Of a DNA stretch of 64,000 nucleotides, positions 1 through 8,479 are shown piece after piece. Under the pieces are notes generated by a model. It worked only from the letters and a program-made list of their open reading frames with translations, made no database searches and was not told the DNA's origin. The stretch comes from JBBDRJ01 sp963766295 (GTDB taxonomy: Bacteria; Actinomycetota; JAICYB01): NCBI GenBank assembly GCA_963766295.1, contig CAVXYW010000002.1:1798001-1862000 (forward strand). The letters run 5' to 3'. Positions within the stretch are counted from its first letter, which is position 1; every line of letters begins with the position of its first letter. The translations under genes were made by a program, and so were the position numbers.

Positions 1-2
1 CG

Positions 3-725
3 TTCGGCTATGGCCGAGAGCGCTACTTCTGGTCGTTCATCGTCGCAGTTGTCCTTTTCACTGTTGGTGGTGTCGCGTCGGTGATGGAGGGATGGGACAA
101 GCTTCGTCACCCGCACGAGATCGAATCGCTGACCTGGGCCATCGGCGTGCTGGCCGTTGCCGTCGTCATCGAGCTATTCAGCCTGCGGGTTGCCGTACGG
201 GAGACGAACAAGGTGCGGACCAGCGGCTGGTGGGCATTCATCCGGCGTTCCAAGATTCCCGAGCTACCAGTCGTACTGCTCGAGGACATCGGCGCTTTGC
301 TCGGACTGGTCTTCGCGCTCGGCGGCGTCACGCTCGCCGCCGTGACGGACAACCCGCGCTTCGACGCCGCCGGGAGCCTCTCGATCGGATTGCTGCTGTG
401 CGTGATCGCAATCGTTCTCGCCGTCGAGCTGCGGAGTCTCCTTCTCGGTGAGTCGGCGTCGGCCTCCGACATCGACGCGATCACCGCGGCGATCACCAGG
501 GATCCAGAGGTTCAATCTCTGATCCACATGCGCACCCAGCACATCGGGCCCGAGGAACTACTGGTGGGCGTGAAGGTGCACCTGCGAGGCAACCTTTCGT
601 TCGAGCAGGTGGCCGCCGCGATCAACAGGATCGAGTCAAGCATCCGAACGAGCGTGCCGGCGGCGAAACTGATCTACATCGAGCCAGACGTGGCTGCCAC
701 CACGGGAGCCGAGAGCCAAAAGTGA
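3..725 (+). CDS. Cation diffusion facilitator transporter, 5' truncated by window edge
   Basis: The frame is open from the window edge and begins with FGYGRERYFWSF, the signature that follows the second membrane segment in CDF metal/proton antiporters. The visible 240 residues hold about four hydrophobic segments and then a soluble C-terminal part of about 85 residues with the alpha/beta character of the CDF cytoplasmic domain. The metal (Zn, Fe or Mn) cannot be assigned because the first helices are missing. Internal GTG/ATG codons at 81-86 are not the true start, since the family motif lies upstream of them. The stop overlaps the next gene by 4 bp, suggesting translational coupling. Confidence 0.9.
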   Translation, partial: FGYGRERYFWSFIVAVVLFTVGGVASVMEGWDKLRHPHEIESLTWAIGVLAVAVVIELFSLRVAVRETNKVRTSGWWAFIRRSKIPELPVVLLEDIGALLGLVFALGGVTLAAVTDNPRFDAAGSLSIGLLLCVIAIVLAVELRSLLLGESASASDIDAITAAITRDPEVQSLIHMRTQHIGPEELLVGVKVHLRGNLSFEQVAAAINRIESSIRTSVPAAKLIYIEPDVAATTGAESQK

Positions 726-952
726 CGAGCGTTTACCTCGGCCAGTACACCGACGAAGTCGCGAACGCGATCGCCGGCGAGCTTGAAGCGGCGCAGATCC
801 CATGGAGCTACAAACAAGCCGCCGGGATCACAAAGATCTTCTTCGCCGGCGAGTGGGGGACGCGATTGTTCGTGGAAAAGGAAAGGCTCGCCGAAGCACG
901 CATCATCGTGGAGCGCATTACCGACACCACGAGCCCAGAGGACAACCAGTGA
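722..952 (+). CDS. Small hypothetical protein, DUF2007-like
   Basis: A 76-residue acidic protein with a GTG start in a GTGA overlap with the transporter stop; its own TGA overlaps the next GTG start the same way. The N-terminal pattern (SVYLGQYTDEVANAIAGELE) resembles small signal-transducing DUF2007-type proteins that open with a strand followed by a helix that handles two chain positions. No catalytic motif is visible. Tight coupling on both sides supports a real gene. The family assignment is only a resemblance. Confidence 0.65.
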   Translation: MTSVYLGQYTDEVANAIAGELEAAQIPWSYKQAAGITKIFFAGEWGTRLFVEKERLAEARIIVERITDTTSPEDNQ

Positions 953-2506
953 GCGAGCCCGGGCTTTTCCCCCACGGATGTGTGGCATCGCCGCATTACC
1001 TGGCGTCCTCAGCCGGACTGCGCGTCCTGGCTGATGGAGGCAACGCATTGGACGCCGCGATCGCTACGAACCTCACGCTCGGCGTGGTGGCACCGTATAT
1101 GTGCGGATACGGAGGCGACCTCTTCACGATCATTTCGGTCGATGGTGCCCTCCACGCCTACAACGGTTCGGGCCGGGCTCCGTCCGGCGCCACACTCGAC
1201 GCGCGTGCGAGCGGCGGCGGGGCAGGACACGATCCCGGTCCACGGGCCCCTTTCCGTCACGGTGCCCGGCGCAGTCGAGGCATGGTTCGTCCTCCTCGAG
1301 AAGTTTGGGACGAAGTCATTCGCGGAGTTGGCGGCCCCCGCGCTTCGATACGCAAGCGAGGGGTTCCCCATCAGCCGGATGATGGCCGCAGGCCTGACGG
1401 CACTCGGTAATCAACACCAAGAAGAATGGAGCTCGGCGTGGCGCGACATCTACGCGGGAGCCAGTTCCGAGCTTCCGCTGCGCCAGCCAGCCCTGTCACG
1501 CACGATCCAATCACTGATCGACGAAGGCCCGGAGGGGTTTTACCGAGGAGAGATCGCGTCCGCGATTGCGGACACGCTGCAGCGCTTCGGCGGCCTCATG
1601 GCTACAGACGATCTGGCTGCGCATAACGGCGATTGGGTCGAGACGATCTCATCGACATACAGGGACGTCGAAGTGCATCAAGTGCCGCCGAGCTCACAGG
1701 GTTCGGCGGTACTGGAAGCACTGAACCTCATCGAAGACCTCGAGCTCGGAGCTCCGGAGAGCACCAACCGTCATCACCTTCTGATCGAAGCGATGAAGAT
1801 CGCACTTACGGACCGCGACGCCTACATGACGGACTCAGAGCACATGAACATCGACCCGGCGACACTCACATCCAAGAAGTGGGCGAAGGAGCGGCGCGGG
1901 GAGATAGATCCGACGGTCGCCTCCAGACCGAAGGCGGGCAGAGCCGCGGTGGGTGGTACCGCATACTTCTGCACAGCAGATGGGGACGGAATGATGGTCA
2001 GCATGATCCAGTCCAACTACAAGGGCTGGGGCTCGGGGGTCACCGTTGGCGATTGGGGCATAAATCTTCAGAACCGGGGCTCGTATTTCTCACTTGATCC
2101 CCAGCACATCAACGTGATCGCCCCGAACAAGAGGACCTTGCACACACTTATGCCTGCTTTCGCGTTTCGCGAGGGGAGGCCGTGGATGGCATTCGGGACG
2201 ATGGGTGGTGACGGTCAACCACAAACGCAGCTGCAGTTCCTAACTCGCGTGATCGACGACGGCCGCAACGTCCAAGATGCGATCGATGCGGGTCGCTGGG
2301 TGATCTCACCCAACGACTGGTCGGTAAACGCGGAATCTCGGCTTGGCGCGGACGTAATCGCGGGCTTGCGCGAACTCGGACACGAAACAAGCGAGGTTCC
2401 CCACAACGATCCAAACTTCGGCCACGCGCACGCGATACAGGTAACGCCGACGGGATACGCAGCGGCTTACGACCGCCGTTCGCAAGGCGCCGCGCTCGGC
2501 CTGTAA
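949..2506 (+). CDS. ggt: Gamma-glutamyltransferase (Ntn-hydrolase), apparent +1 frameshift near 1199-1215
   Basis: About 519 codons matching the gamma-glutamyltranspeptidase family. The N-terminal part (MSEPGLFPHGCVASPH..., then GGNALDAAIATNLTLGVV) reads in the frame of the GTG at 949, while the rest (GPLSVTVPGAVEAW onward) reads one base further on. The two frames join near 1199-1215 in a GC-only run, where one extra base breaks the gene. The processing/nucleophile threonine is in AVGGTAYFC (Thr codon 1958-1960), which would start the small subunit. No signal peptide is seen, so this resembles the cytoplasmic YwrD-like subgroup. It probably cleaves gamma-glutamyl amides. Confidence 0.88.
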
Positions 2507-2509
2507 AGG

Positions 2510-3409
2510 ATGGAGCGAAACGATTCCAAGCTGCTGAGTAATCAAGTCGCCCCCGGCCTCTCGCTCCTCTTGGCCGCTGCCATCTGGGGATTCACGTTTC
2601 CCTTGGTGAAGGACGCATTGGAGGAGATAGGAACCTTTGAGTTCCTGGCGATACGTTTCGTCATCGCCAGCCTCGCGCTGGCCGCGATCTTTCCCCGCTC
2701 CGCCGCCAAAGCCTTGCATGCAGGCCGCCGCGCCGGACTCGTTGTCGGCGTGCTCCTCGCACTCGGTCACGCGTTCCAGACAGCCGGGCTCGATCTGACG
2801 CGATCGACCAACGCCGGATTCATCACCGGTCTCTACGTGGTTTTCACGCCCGTGATCGCGGCGATCTTCCTTCGCCGGCGACCGGCCGTCGTCGTCGTCT
2901 TCGGTGTGGCCCTCACGACGATTGGACTCGCCTTGATGAGTGTTCAGTTCGATGCGGGAGCCCTCTCGGTGAACATCGGCGATCTGCTCGTCCTCATGTC
3001 GGCGATCATCTATGCCGGCCAGATCGTGGCGCTCGGTCGGTACTCTCCCGAAAGCGATCCAAGAGTGCTAACGCTTCAACAGCTGATCGTGACGGCGATC
3101 TTCTTCGTAGTGTTGATGCCGACTCAGCCAATCCTTGCGCCAACATCGTGGACCGTTTGGAGCGCTCTATTGGCGACGGCCATCGGATCGACGGTCTTCG
3201 GGATCAGCGTGCAGACGTGGGCGCAAGCGAAGATCTCGCCAACGCGTGCGGCCGTGATCTTCTCGATGGAAGCGCCGTTCGCGGCTTTGTTCGCGTTCCT
3301 ACTGGCCGACGAGCGATTGCCCGCTTACGCATGGGCGGGCGCAGCGCTCATCATGGTTGGAGTTTTGGTTGTTGAGCTTCGACCACGTTCGGTTTCGCAG
3401 GAGGCTTGA
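2510..3409 (+). CDS. EamA/DMT-superfamily transporter
   Basis: A 299-residue protein with ten hydrophobic segments arranged as two EamA repeats. It starts with SLLLAAAIWGFTFPLVKDAL and has the second repeat from about residue 150 (GDLLVLMSAIIYAGQIVALG). The typical exporter end SMEAPFAALFAFLLADERL is followed by a last helix. The ATG is 3 bp after the upstream stop, with AAAGG partly overlapping that stop. Such carriers export amino acids or other small metabolites; the substrate is not visible. Being next to gamma-glutamyltransferase hints at amino-acid or peptide handling, which is inference only. Confidence 0.9.
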   Translation: MERNDSKLLSNQVAPGLSLLLAAAIWGFTFPLVKDALEEIGTFEFLAIRFVIASLALAAIFPRSAAKALHAGRRAGLVVGVLLALGHAFQTAGLDLTRSTNAGFITGLYVVFTPVIAAIFLRRRPAVVVVFGVALTTIGLALMSVQFDAGALSVNIGDLLVLMSAIIYAGQIVALGRYSPESDPRVLTLQQLIVTAIFFVVLMPTQPILAPTSWTVWSALLATAIGSTVFGISVQTWAQAKISPTRAAVIFSMEAPFAALFAFLLADERLPAYAWAGAALIMVGVLVVELRPRSVSQEA

Positions 3410-3410
3410 G

Positions 3411-4145
3411 CTGAGCACACGGCTCTCGTGCATCTGTATGGATGCGAACGACATGTCCTCCATCGCCGCCTTTTGGGCAAGCGCTCTCGACTGGCACGTT
3501 GTCGACGAAGAGCCCGGCGAGGCGGCTTTCGTCGCGCCCGACGAGTCCTACGATCTGCCGCTGGTCGTCCTGCCCGTCTCCGAAAAGAAGATCGGCAAGA
3601 ATCGTATCCACCTCGACCTGCATAGCTCGTCCCCGGAACAGCACGAAAAGAATCTCGAACGGCTGCTCGGTCTCGGAGCAAGAAGGGTCGACATCGGCCA
3701 AGGCGACGTTGCCTGGACCGTTCTCGCCGACCCTGAGGGAAACGAGTTCTGCCTGGAGCCCGCATCAGTCTTCCCGGATGACACCGGACCGATAGGCGCT
3801 ATCGCATACGACGCGGTGGACCCGCCAAGTCTCGGGCGTTTCTGGAGCAAGGCTTCCGGTTGGCCGGTCGTGGACGAAGGAGATTGGGGTGTTGCTCTGC
3901 GCTCCCCGTCCGGTGTTGGCCCGTTCTTGACCCTGGGCGGCGGCGCGGCGAGAACTGCGCAAAAGCTGGCGAAGAATCGATTGCATCTCGATGTCGCACC
4001 GCCGGTGGATGGTGACCAGCAGGCCGAGGTAGAACGCCTCGTGAGGCTCGGTGCGACCCGGGTCGACATCGGGCAGGGTGAGGTTGACTGGGTAGTGATG
4101 GCCGACCCCGAAGGCAACGAGTTCTGCGTGCTGACGCCCAGATGA
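3411..4145 (+). CDS. Tandem VOC (glyoxalase/bleomycin-resistance) domain protein, probable CTG start
   Basis: About 244 residues forming two VOC domains, each with a short N-terminal beta-alpha unit (MSSIAAFWASALDW; PPSLGRFWSKASGWP) and the end ADPEGNEFC. The gene has no good ATG: the first in-frame ATG (3438) lies inside the first strand. A CTG at 3411 sits 6 nt after AGGAGG (3399-3404). Counting from it, the first 13 residues align one-to-one with the start of the next gene (LSTRLSCICMDAN against MTTNLTSLCFDAN). It forms an ATGA overlap with its downstream paralogue. The first ligand pattern is atypical, so enzyme versus binding role is open. Confidence 0.85.
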   Translation: MSTRLSCICMDANDMSSIAAFWASALDWHVVDEEPGEAAFVAPDESYDLPLVVLPVSEKKIGKNRIHLDLHSSSPEQHEKNLERLLGLGARRVDIGQGDVAWTVLADPEGNEFCLEPASVFPDDTGPIGAIAYDAVDPPSLGRFWSKASGWPVVDEGDWGVALRSPSGVGPFLTLGGGAARTAQKLAKNRLHLDVAPPVDGDQQAEVERLVRLGATRVDIGQGEVDWVVMADPEGNEFCVLTPR

Positions 4146-4867
4146 CGACGAATCTCACGAGTCTTTGCTTCGACGCCAATGGCCCTTTGCGTCTCGCGCG
4201 ATTCTGGGCAGCCGTTCTGGGATGGGAGGTATACAACGAGACTCACCCGGTGGTCGGGTTGACGCCTACCGATGGAACGCGTTTCGCGTTCGATTTCGCG
4301 CGCGTCCCCGAGCCGAAAAATGGAAAGAACCGGATCCATCTGGATCTGGTCGGCGAATCGCCTGAGCATCAGGACGAGATGGTGGAGCGATACATCACGC
4401 TCGGCGCGAGGCGCATCGATGTTGGTCAGGGCAAAGATGCCGAACACGTCGTGCTGGCCGACCCCGAGGGCAACGAATTCTGCGTCGTCATCCGCGGAGA
4501 GTTCCTGTCCGACACTGGTCTCGTCGGCGCCATCGTGTTCGAACCCGGTAACCCGGCTGCCGGGCACTTCTGGAGTGAGGCGATCGGCTGGCCCGTCGTC
4601 TACGAACAGGACGGCGATACCGCCATCCGTGCGCCGGATGGTCGTGGACCATTCGTCACCTTCGGCCCACCAAGCGATGAAGCCAAGACTATGAAGAACC
4701 GCCTGCACCTCGACATCGCTCCGACAAGGGACGGCGACCAGAACTACGAGGTTGACCGGCTGATCTCACTCGGCGCAACGCGCGTGGACATCGGCCAAGG
4801 CGACGTCTCATGGGTCGTCATGGCCGATCCGGACGGCAACGAGTTCTGCGTGCTGACCCCTCGATGA
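4142..4867 (+). CDS. Tandem VOC domain protein, paralogue of the preceding gene
   Basis: A 241-residue protein with two VOC domains (about residues 1-118 and 122-241), each ending ADPEGNEFC or ADPDGNEFC. It is clearly a duplicate of the previous gene: both share the RIHLDL or RLHLDIA strand, a GATRVDIGQG strand and the same terminal LTPR. The ATG overlaps the previous TGA (ATGA), and its own stop overlaps the next ATG. Four VOC units in a row thus arose by domain duplication followed by gene duplication. The substrate is unknown. Confidence 0.9.
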   Translation: MTTNLTSLCFDANGPLRLARFWAAVLGWEVYNETHPVVGLTPTDGTRFAFDFARVPEPKNGKNRIHLDLVGESPEHQDEMVERYITLGARRIDVGQGKDAEHVVLADPEGNEFCVVIRGEFLSDTGLVGAIVFEPGNPAAGHFWSEAIGWPVVYEQDGDTAIRAPDGRGPFVTFGPPSDEAKTMKNRLHLDIAPTRDGDQNYEVDRLISLGATRVDIGQGDVSWVVMADPDGNEFCVLTPR

Positions 4868-6123
4868 TGGCCGGGCCACTCGTACTGACCTCCGATCGGT
4901 TCTGGGACGGAAGGTCACCTCAGGTTGCCGGCGGACAGTTCGTTCAGGTCTCCGAGGGACTCATTAGGGCCGTAGGTCGGCGCTCCGAACTGCCGGACGG
5001 CACGGAAGTCCGTGATCTAGGTGACGTCACGCTGATGCCCGGGCTGATCAACGCGCACGTCCACATCACACTCAGCGCCGAGCAGCTCGTGTTGGAGGAG
5101 TACCTCAAAGAGATGGAGGCCGGCTTCGAGACTCTGATGCGGCGCGCCCGGCAGAACTTGGGCTTGGCCGTAGGAGCCGGCGTAACGACTGTTCGAGATC
5201 TCGGCACGCTCAACGATGTCGTCTTTACCGCGAGATCCGCCGTTCGCGACGGCAGTCTCACCGGTCCGGACATCATCGCTTCGGGCGAGGGCATAACGTC
5301 CAAGGGCGGCCACTGCTACTTCTTCGGCATCGAGGCCGAGGGCGCCGACGAGTTGCGCGAAGCGGTCAGGCGTCAATCCGAAGCCGGGGCGGATGTGATC
5401 AAGGTGTTCGCGACGGGGGGGAACCTGACGCCCAATACCGACCCCTTCTCGCCGCAATACGAAACCGAGGAACTAACCGTCGTAGTCGAGGAGGCACGCG
5501 CGGCCGGTCTTCCGATCGCTTCACATGCCCACGCACCTGAAGGCATCCGCAGATCCATCGCTGCGCGCGTAGACACCATCGAGCACTGCTTGTTCGAGAC
5601 GATCGACGGGATCGAGTTCGACGAATCGGCCGCGGAGCGGATGGCCGAGCGCGGCATCGTGGCCGTGCCGACCCTCGGCTACGCGATCTTCGATTTCTTC
5701 GAGAACCCATCACTTGTCGACGGCGTTCCGGAGCCTGGGAGGTCTATCGTCAAACGCCTCATGGCGAGGCTCCCGCTGGCGCTAAAGAACTTCAGTCGGA
5801 TGAGAGAGCTCGGCGTTACCGTGATCGCCGGCACCGATGCCGGAGCGATCCCGCAGCGTCGATTCGACGATTTCCCGAAGGACATGGTGTGCCTGTCCAG
5901 TGAGCTCGGGATCGGCATGGGACCGCGCGACACGCTCATCGCAGCCACGTCGGGCTGCGCAGACTCGTTGGGACTGTCGGATCGCGGGGAGATCGCAGTC
6001 GGGAAGAGGGCAGACCTTCTAGCCGTTGCCGGAAACCCGCTGAATCGCATCGGGGATCTGGAAGCGACACGCTTCGTAATGGTCGGTGGGCGGGTAGCCG
6101 TGGACGAACACAGCAGCCCGTAG
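4864..6123 (+). CDS. Metal-dependent amidohydrolase family protein
   Basis: About 419 residues from the ATG at 4864, which overlaps the upstream stop (ATGA; a second ATG follows at 4867). Amidohydrolase landmarks are in order: PGLINAHVHITLS near residue 63 (HxH metal ligands), DVIKVFATGG near 177 (candidate carboxylated Lys), ASHAHAPEGI and DTIEHCLFE near 220-240 (His ligands), and GTDAGAIPQ near 325 (Asp). The C-terminal GEIAVGKRADLLAV is the usual cap strand. It groups with Xaa-Pro dipeptidase-like or imidazolonepropionase-like amidohydrolases. The substrate is not identifiable. Confidence 0.9.
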   Translation: MMAGPLVLTSDRFWDGRSPQVAGGQFVQVSEGLIRAVGRRSELPDGTEVRDLGDVTLMPGLINAHVHITLSAEQLVLEEYLKEMEAGFETLMRRARQNLGLAVGAGVTTVRDLGTLNDVVFTARSAVRDGSLTGPDIIASGEGITSKGGHCYFFGIEAEGADELREAVRRQSEAGADVIKVFATGGNLTPNTDPFSPQYETEELTVVVEEARAAGLPIASHAHAPEGIRRSIAARVDTIEHCLFETIDGIEFDESAAERMAERGIVAVPTLGYAIFDFFENPSLVDGVPEPGRSIVKRLMARLPLALKNFSRMRELGVTVIAGTDAGAIPQRRFDDFPKDMVCLSSELGIGMGPRDTLIAATSGCADSLGLSDRGEIAVGKRADLLAVAGNPLNRIGDLEATRFVMVGGRVAVDEHSSP

Positions 6124-6197
6124 ACGCCGAAGAACGGCTCTGACGTCCCGACTAACGAACATGTAGCTTCGAAGGCCCAAACGACCGGGAGCGATCG

Positions 6198-7439
6198 ATG
6201 ACCAAGGACATCTACGAGATCGGCGAGGTTCCACCGCTGGGCGAGATCCCCAAGCAGATGTGGGCACAACTTATCCGTCCGGAGCGATTCGGGGAGCCGA
6301 AAGACGCCTTCAAGGTCGAGCAGGTAGAGATCCCCGAAGTCGGACCGGACGACGCTCTCGTCTGGGTTGCCGCCGCCGGCATCAACTACAACAACGTTTG
6401 GGCCGCCCGCGGCGTGCCGGTGAACGTATGCGAAGTGCACGGCCGCTTCGACGAGCCCACCGACTTCCACATCGGAGGATCGGACGCGTCCGGGATCGTC
6501 TACGCCGTCGGCGAGAACGTGACCAACGTGAAGGTCGGCGACCGGGTCGTCATCCATTGCGGGCAGTGGGACGTCCACGGCATCCCCGACGGCACCGACC
6601 CGATGTTCCATCCCAGCTACCGGATCTGGGGATACGAGTCGAACTGGGGAAGCTTCGCGCAGTTCACGAAAGTTCAGGCACACCAATGCATGCCCAAGCC
6701 CCCGGACCTGTCGTGGGAAGCGTCGGCCGCCTACGGACTGGTCGGGTGCACGGCCTGGCGGATGCTCATGGGCTGGTCGCCGCACACCGTGCGCGAAGGT
6801 GACGTCGTGCTCGTTTGGGGCGGATCCGGTGGGCTCGGATCGATGGCCACGCAGATCGTCCGGGAACAGGGCGGCATTCCGGTAACGGTCGTGTCGTCGG
6901 AGAGCCGCGGCGAGTTCACCAAGAAGATGGGAGCCAAGGGCTACATCAACCGCAAGGACTTCTCGCACTGGGGACGCATGCCCGATTGGGAAGACGACGA
7001 CGCCTACGCCGAGTGGTCGAAGGGATGTCGCGCATTCGGCAAAGCTTTGTGGGATGTCCTCGGTGAGCGTCGCTCGCCCCGCATCGTTTTCGAGCATCCC
7101 GGACAAGACACGGTTCCCACTTCGATCTTCGTCGTAGATACCGGCGGGATGGTAGTCATCTGCGCCGGTACGACCGGTTTCAATGCCGACGTCGACCTTC
7201 GCTATCTGTGGATGCGTCAGAAGCGACTGCAGGGCTCACACTTCGCAAACGACGACGACGCCTACGCATTCAACGATCTAGTTGTGGCCGGAAAGATCGA
7301 CCCGTGCCTCAGCGATGTCTTCACCTTCGAGAACATCTGGGAACCGCACCAGCTGATGCATGAGAACAAGCACAACGAGGGGAACATGGCCGCCCTCGTC
7401 GGCGTCACGGAGCGAGGACAAACCGATCTCGACGTCTGA
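6198..7439 (+). CDS. ccr: Crotonyl-CoA carboxylase/reductase
   Basis: A 413-residue zinc-less medium-chain reductase that reductively carboxylates crotonyl-CoA to ethylmalonyl-CoA with NADPH and CO2, the key step of the ethylmalonyl-CoA pathway. The N-terminus (EIGEVPPLGEIPKQMWA) and AAAGINYNNVWAARG are characteristic of Ccr rather than generic quinone reductases. WGGSGGLGSMATQI is the dinucleotide-binding loop, and LQGSHFAND carries the His that family knowledge places in the CO2 pocket. A GGGAG ribosome site precedes the ATG. The MeaA-type mutase that would use ethylmalonyl-CoA lies at 29660. Confidence 0.95.
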   Translation: MTKDIYEIGEVPPLGEIPKQMWAQLIRPERFGEPKDAFKVEQVEIPEVGPDDALVWVAAAGINYNNVWAARGVPVNVCEVHGRFDEPTDFHIGGSDASGIVYAVGENVTNVKVGDRVVIHCGQWDVHGIPDGTDPMFHPSYRIWGYESNWGSFAQFTKVQAHQCMPKPPDLSWEASAAYGLVGCTAWRMLMGWSPHTVREGDVVLVWGGSGGLGSMATQIVREQGGIPVTVVSSESRGEFTKKMGAKGYINRKDFSHWGRMPDWEDDDAYAEWSKGCRAFGKALWDVLGERRSPRIVFEHPGQDTVPTSIFVVDTGGMVVICAGTTGFNADVDLRYLWMRQKRLQGSHFANDDDAYAFNDLVVAGKIDPCLSDVFTFENIWEPHQLMHENKHNEGNMAALVGVTERGQTDLDV

Positions 7440-8049
7440 GCCCCGTTGGGAACCGGGGCACACGATCGTCGAGCGGGGCGTTTGGTTCGGCGCCGTATGG
7501 GGTGCACGACCCGCGACCGTCGTTGCACACAACGACGATGCTTTGGCCATGCAGGTCAGCATCGGCACTACCCACATCGGGCCCTTGCCCCAAAGTCGCG
7601 AGACCGTAATGGACGAGTTCGAGCACGGCGAGCTCAAGTGGGGCGAGAGACAGTGGACGATGTTCAACGTGATTATCATCGTCCGCCCAGACGACCCCTA
7701 CTCCATCCAGGGTTTCTACAACGACGAGAGTGTATTCGTTGGCTGGTACGTGAACCTCCAAGATCCGCTGACCTGGTCTCGGTTCGGTTATGACACTCGC
7801 GATCATTTCCTCGACATCATCGTGGGCGAGGACCTCAAGTCTTGGATGTGGAAGGACGAGGACGAGCTGGCGCGCGCCGTTGTATTAGGGCTCATCTCGT
7901 CCGATGAAGCGACTTCCATCCGAGTCAATGGCGAGGCAGTAGTTGACCTCATTGAACGAGGCGACATCTGGTGGGCTGACTGGCGGAACACAGTGCCGGA
8001 CGTATCGCTACCGATTCCTGTCCTGCCTCGCGGCTGGGATGTCCTCTAG
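7360..8049 (+). CDS. DUF402 domain protein, start uncertain
   Basis: The body from about 7444 (RWEPGHTIVERGVWFGAVW) matches the DUF402 fold of nucleoside phosphatases and ribonuclease-associated proteins. It has FYNDESVFVGWYVNLQDPL and a D-rich stretch with DIIVGEDLKSWMWKDEDEL that supply the acidic metal-site residues of the family. No ATG or GTG lies near the domain start; the only usual start in frame is ATG 7360, inside the 3' end of ccr, so the first 28 residues are doubtful. The stop TAG shares the palindrome CTAG with the converging VOC gene. Confidence 0.75.
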   Translation: MRTSTTRGTWPPSSASRSEDKPISTSEPRWEPGHTIVERGVWFGAVWGARPATVVAHNDDALAMQVSIGTTHIGPLPQSRETVMDEFEHGELKWGERQWTMFNVIIIVRPDDPYSIQGFYNDESVFVGWYVNLQDPLTWSRFGYDTRDHFLDIIVGEDLKSWMWKDEDELARAVVLGLISSDEATSIRVNGEAVVDLIERGDIWWADWRNTVPDVSLPIPVLPRGWDVL

Positions 8050-8459
8050 CCGACCGAGCTGATCTCGAACAAGTGGCCATCCGGGTCGCGGAAGAAGCAG
8101 CGAACTTCACCACCCCAATCGTGCGGCGGAGTTACAAACGCCGCTCCTCGCGCGCGCAATACTTCGTATGCCTCGTAGCAATTCGGCACTCGGATCGTCA
8201 TCGAATGACTTACTCGGGTCGAGTCGGATGGAGCTTCGAACGTCACATCAGGCTTGTCTTCCGTCGGCCCGCCTCCGGTAACGAGAAGCAGCCAAGCACC
8301 CTGAAAGGTGAAAACCGCAGATGATCCGCCGTACTCGCGATAGAGCTCGGCCCCCAGAACGTCTCGATACCAGTCGCGGGAGCGTTCGAGATCCGATACC
8401 ACGAGGATGTGCGTGATCTCCATCCCGCTCGAGGGAAACTCCGGCGAAGGCGCACCCAT
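8046..8459 (-). CDS. Single-domain VOC family protein
   Basis: A 137-residue glyoxalase-fold protein. ITHILVVSDLERSRDWYRDVLGAE opens two paired beta-alpha units, and the C-terminal VRCFFRDPDGHLFEIS carries the Glu that is usually a metal ligand. A -10 hexamer TAGTGT on the minus strand ends 6 nt before the ATG at 8459, favouring that start and a leaderless mRNA over the internal ATG at 8423. It converges on the DUF402 gene with a 4-bp CTAG overlap and diverges from the CoA-transferase gene. Confidence 0.85.
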   Translation of the reverse strand: MGAPSPEFPSSGMEITHILVVSDLERSRDWYRDVLGAELYREYGGSSAVFTFQGAWLLLVTGGGPTEDKPDVTFEAPSDSTRVSHSMTIRVPNCYEAYEVLRARGAAFVTPPHDWGGEVRCFFRDPDGHLFEISSVG

Positions 8460-8464
8460 CCCCG

Positions 8465-8471
8465 TACACTA
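8465..8471. promoter_or_regulatory. Overlapping divergent -10 elements (TACACTA)
   Basis: On the plus strand TACACT (8465-8470) is followed after 9 nt by the CoA-transferase ATG. On the minus strand TAGTGT (8471-8466) is followed after 6 nt by the VOC gene ATG at 8459. The symmetric TANNNTA core could serve polymerases in both directions, so the two genes may be alternately transcribed. Inference from sequence only. Confidence 0.5.
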
Positions 8472-8479
8472 CGGCCCCG

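Noticed and set aside
3548..4708. A 386-codon minus-strand frame opposite the tandem VOC genes.
   Set aside because: Its internal repeats simply mirror the duplicated VOC domains on the coding strand.
5679..7106. A 475-codon open frame on the minus strand.
   Set aside because: It is antisense to the amidohydrolase 3' end and ccr, both with clear family motifs; the frame is a by-product of strong third-position GC bias.
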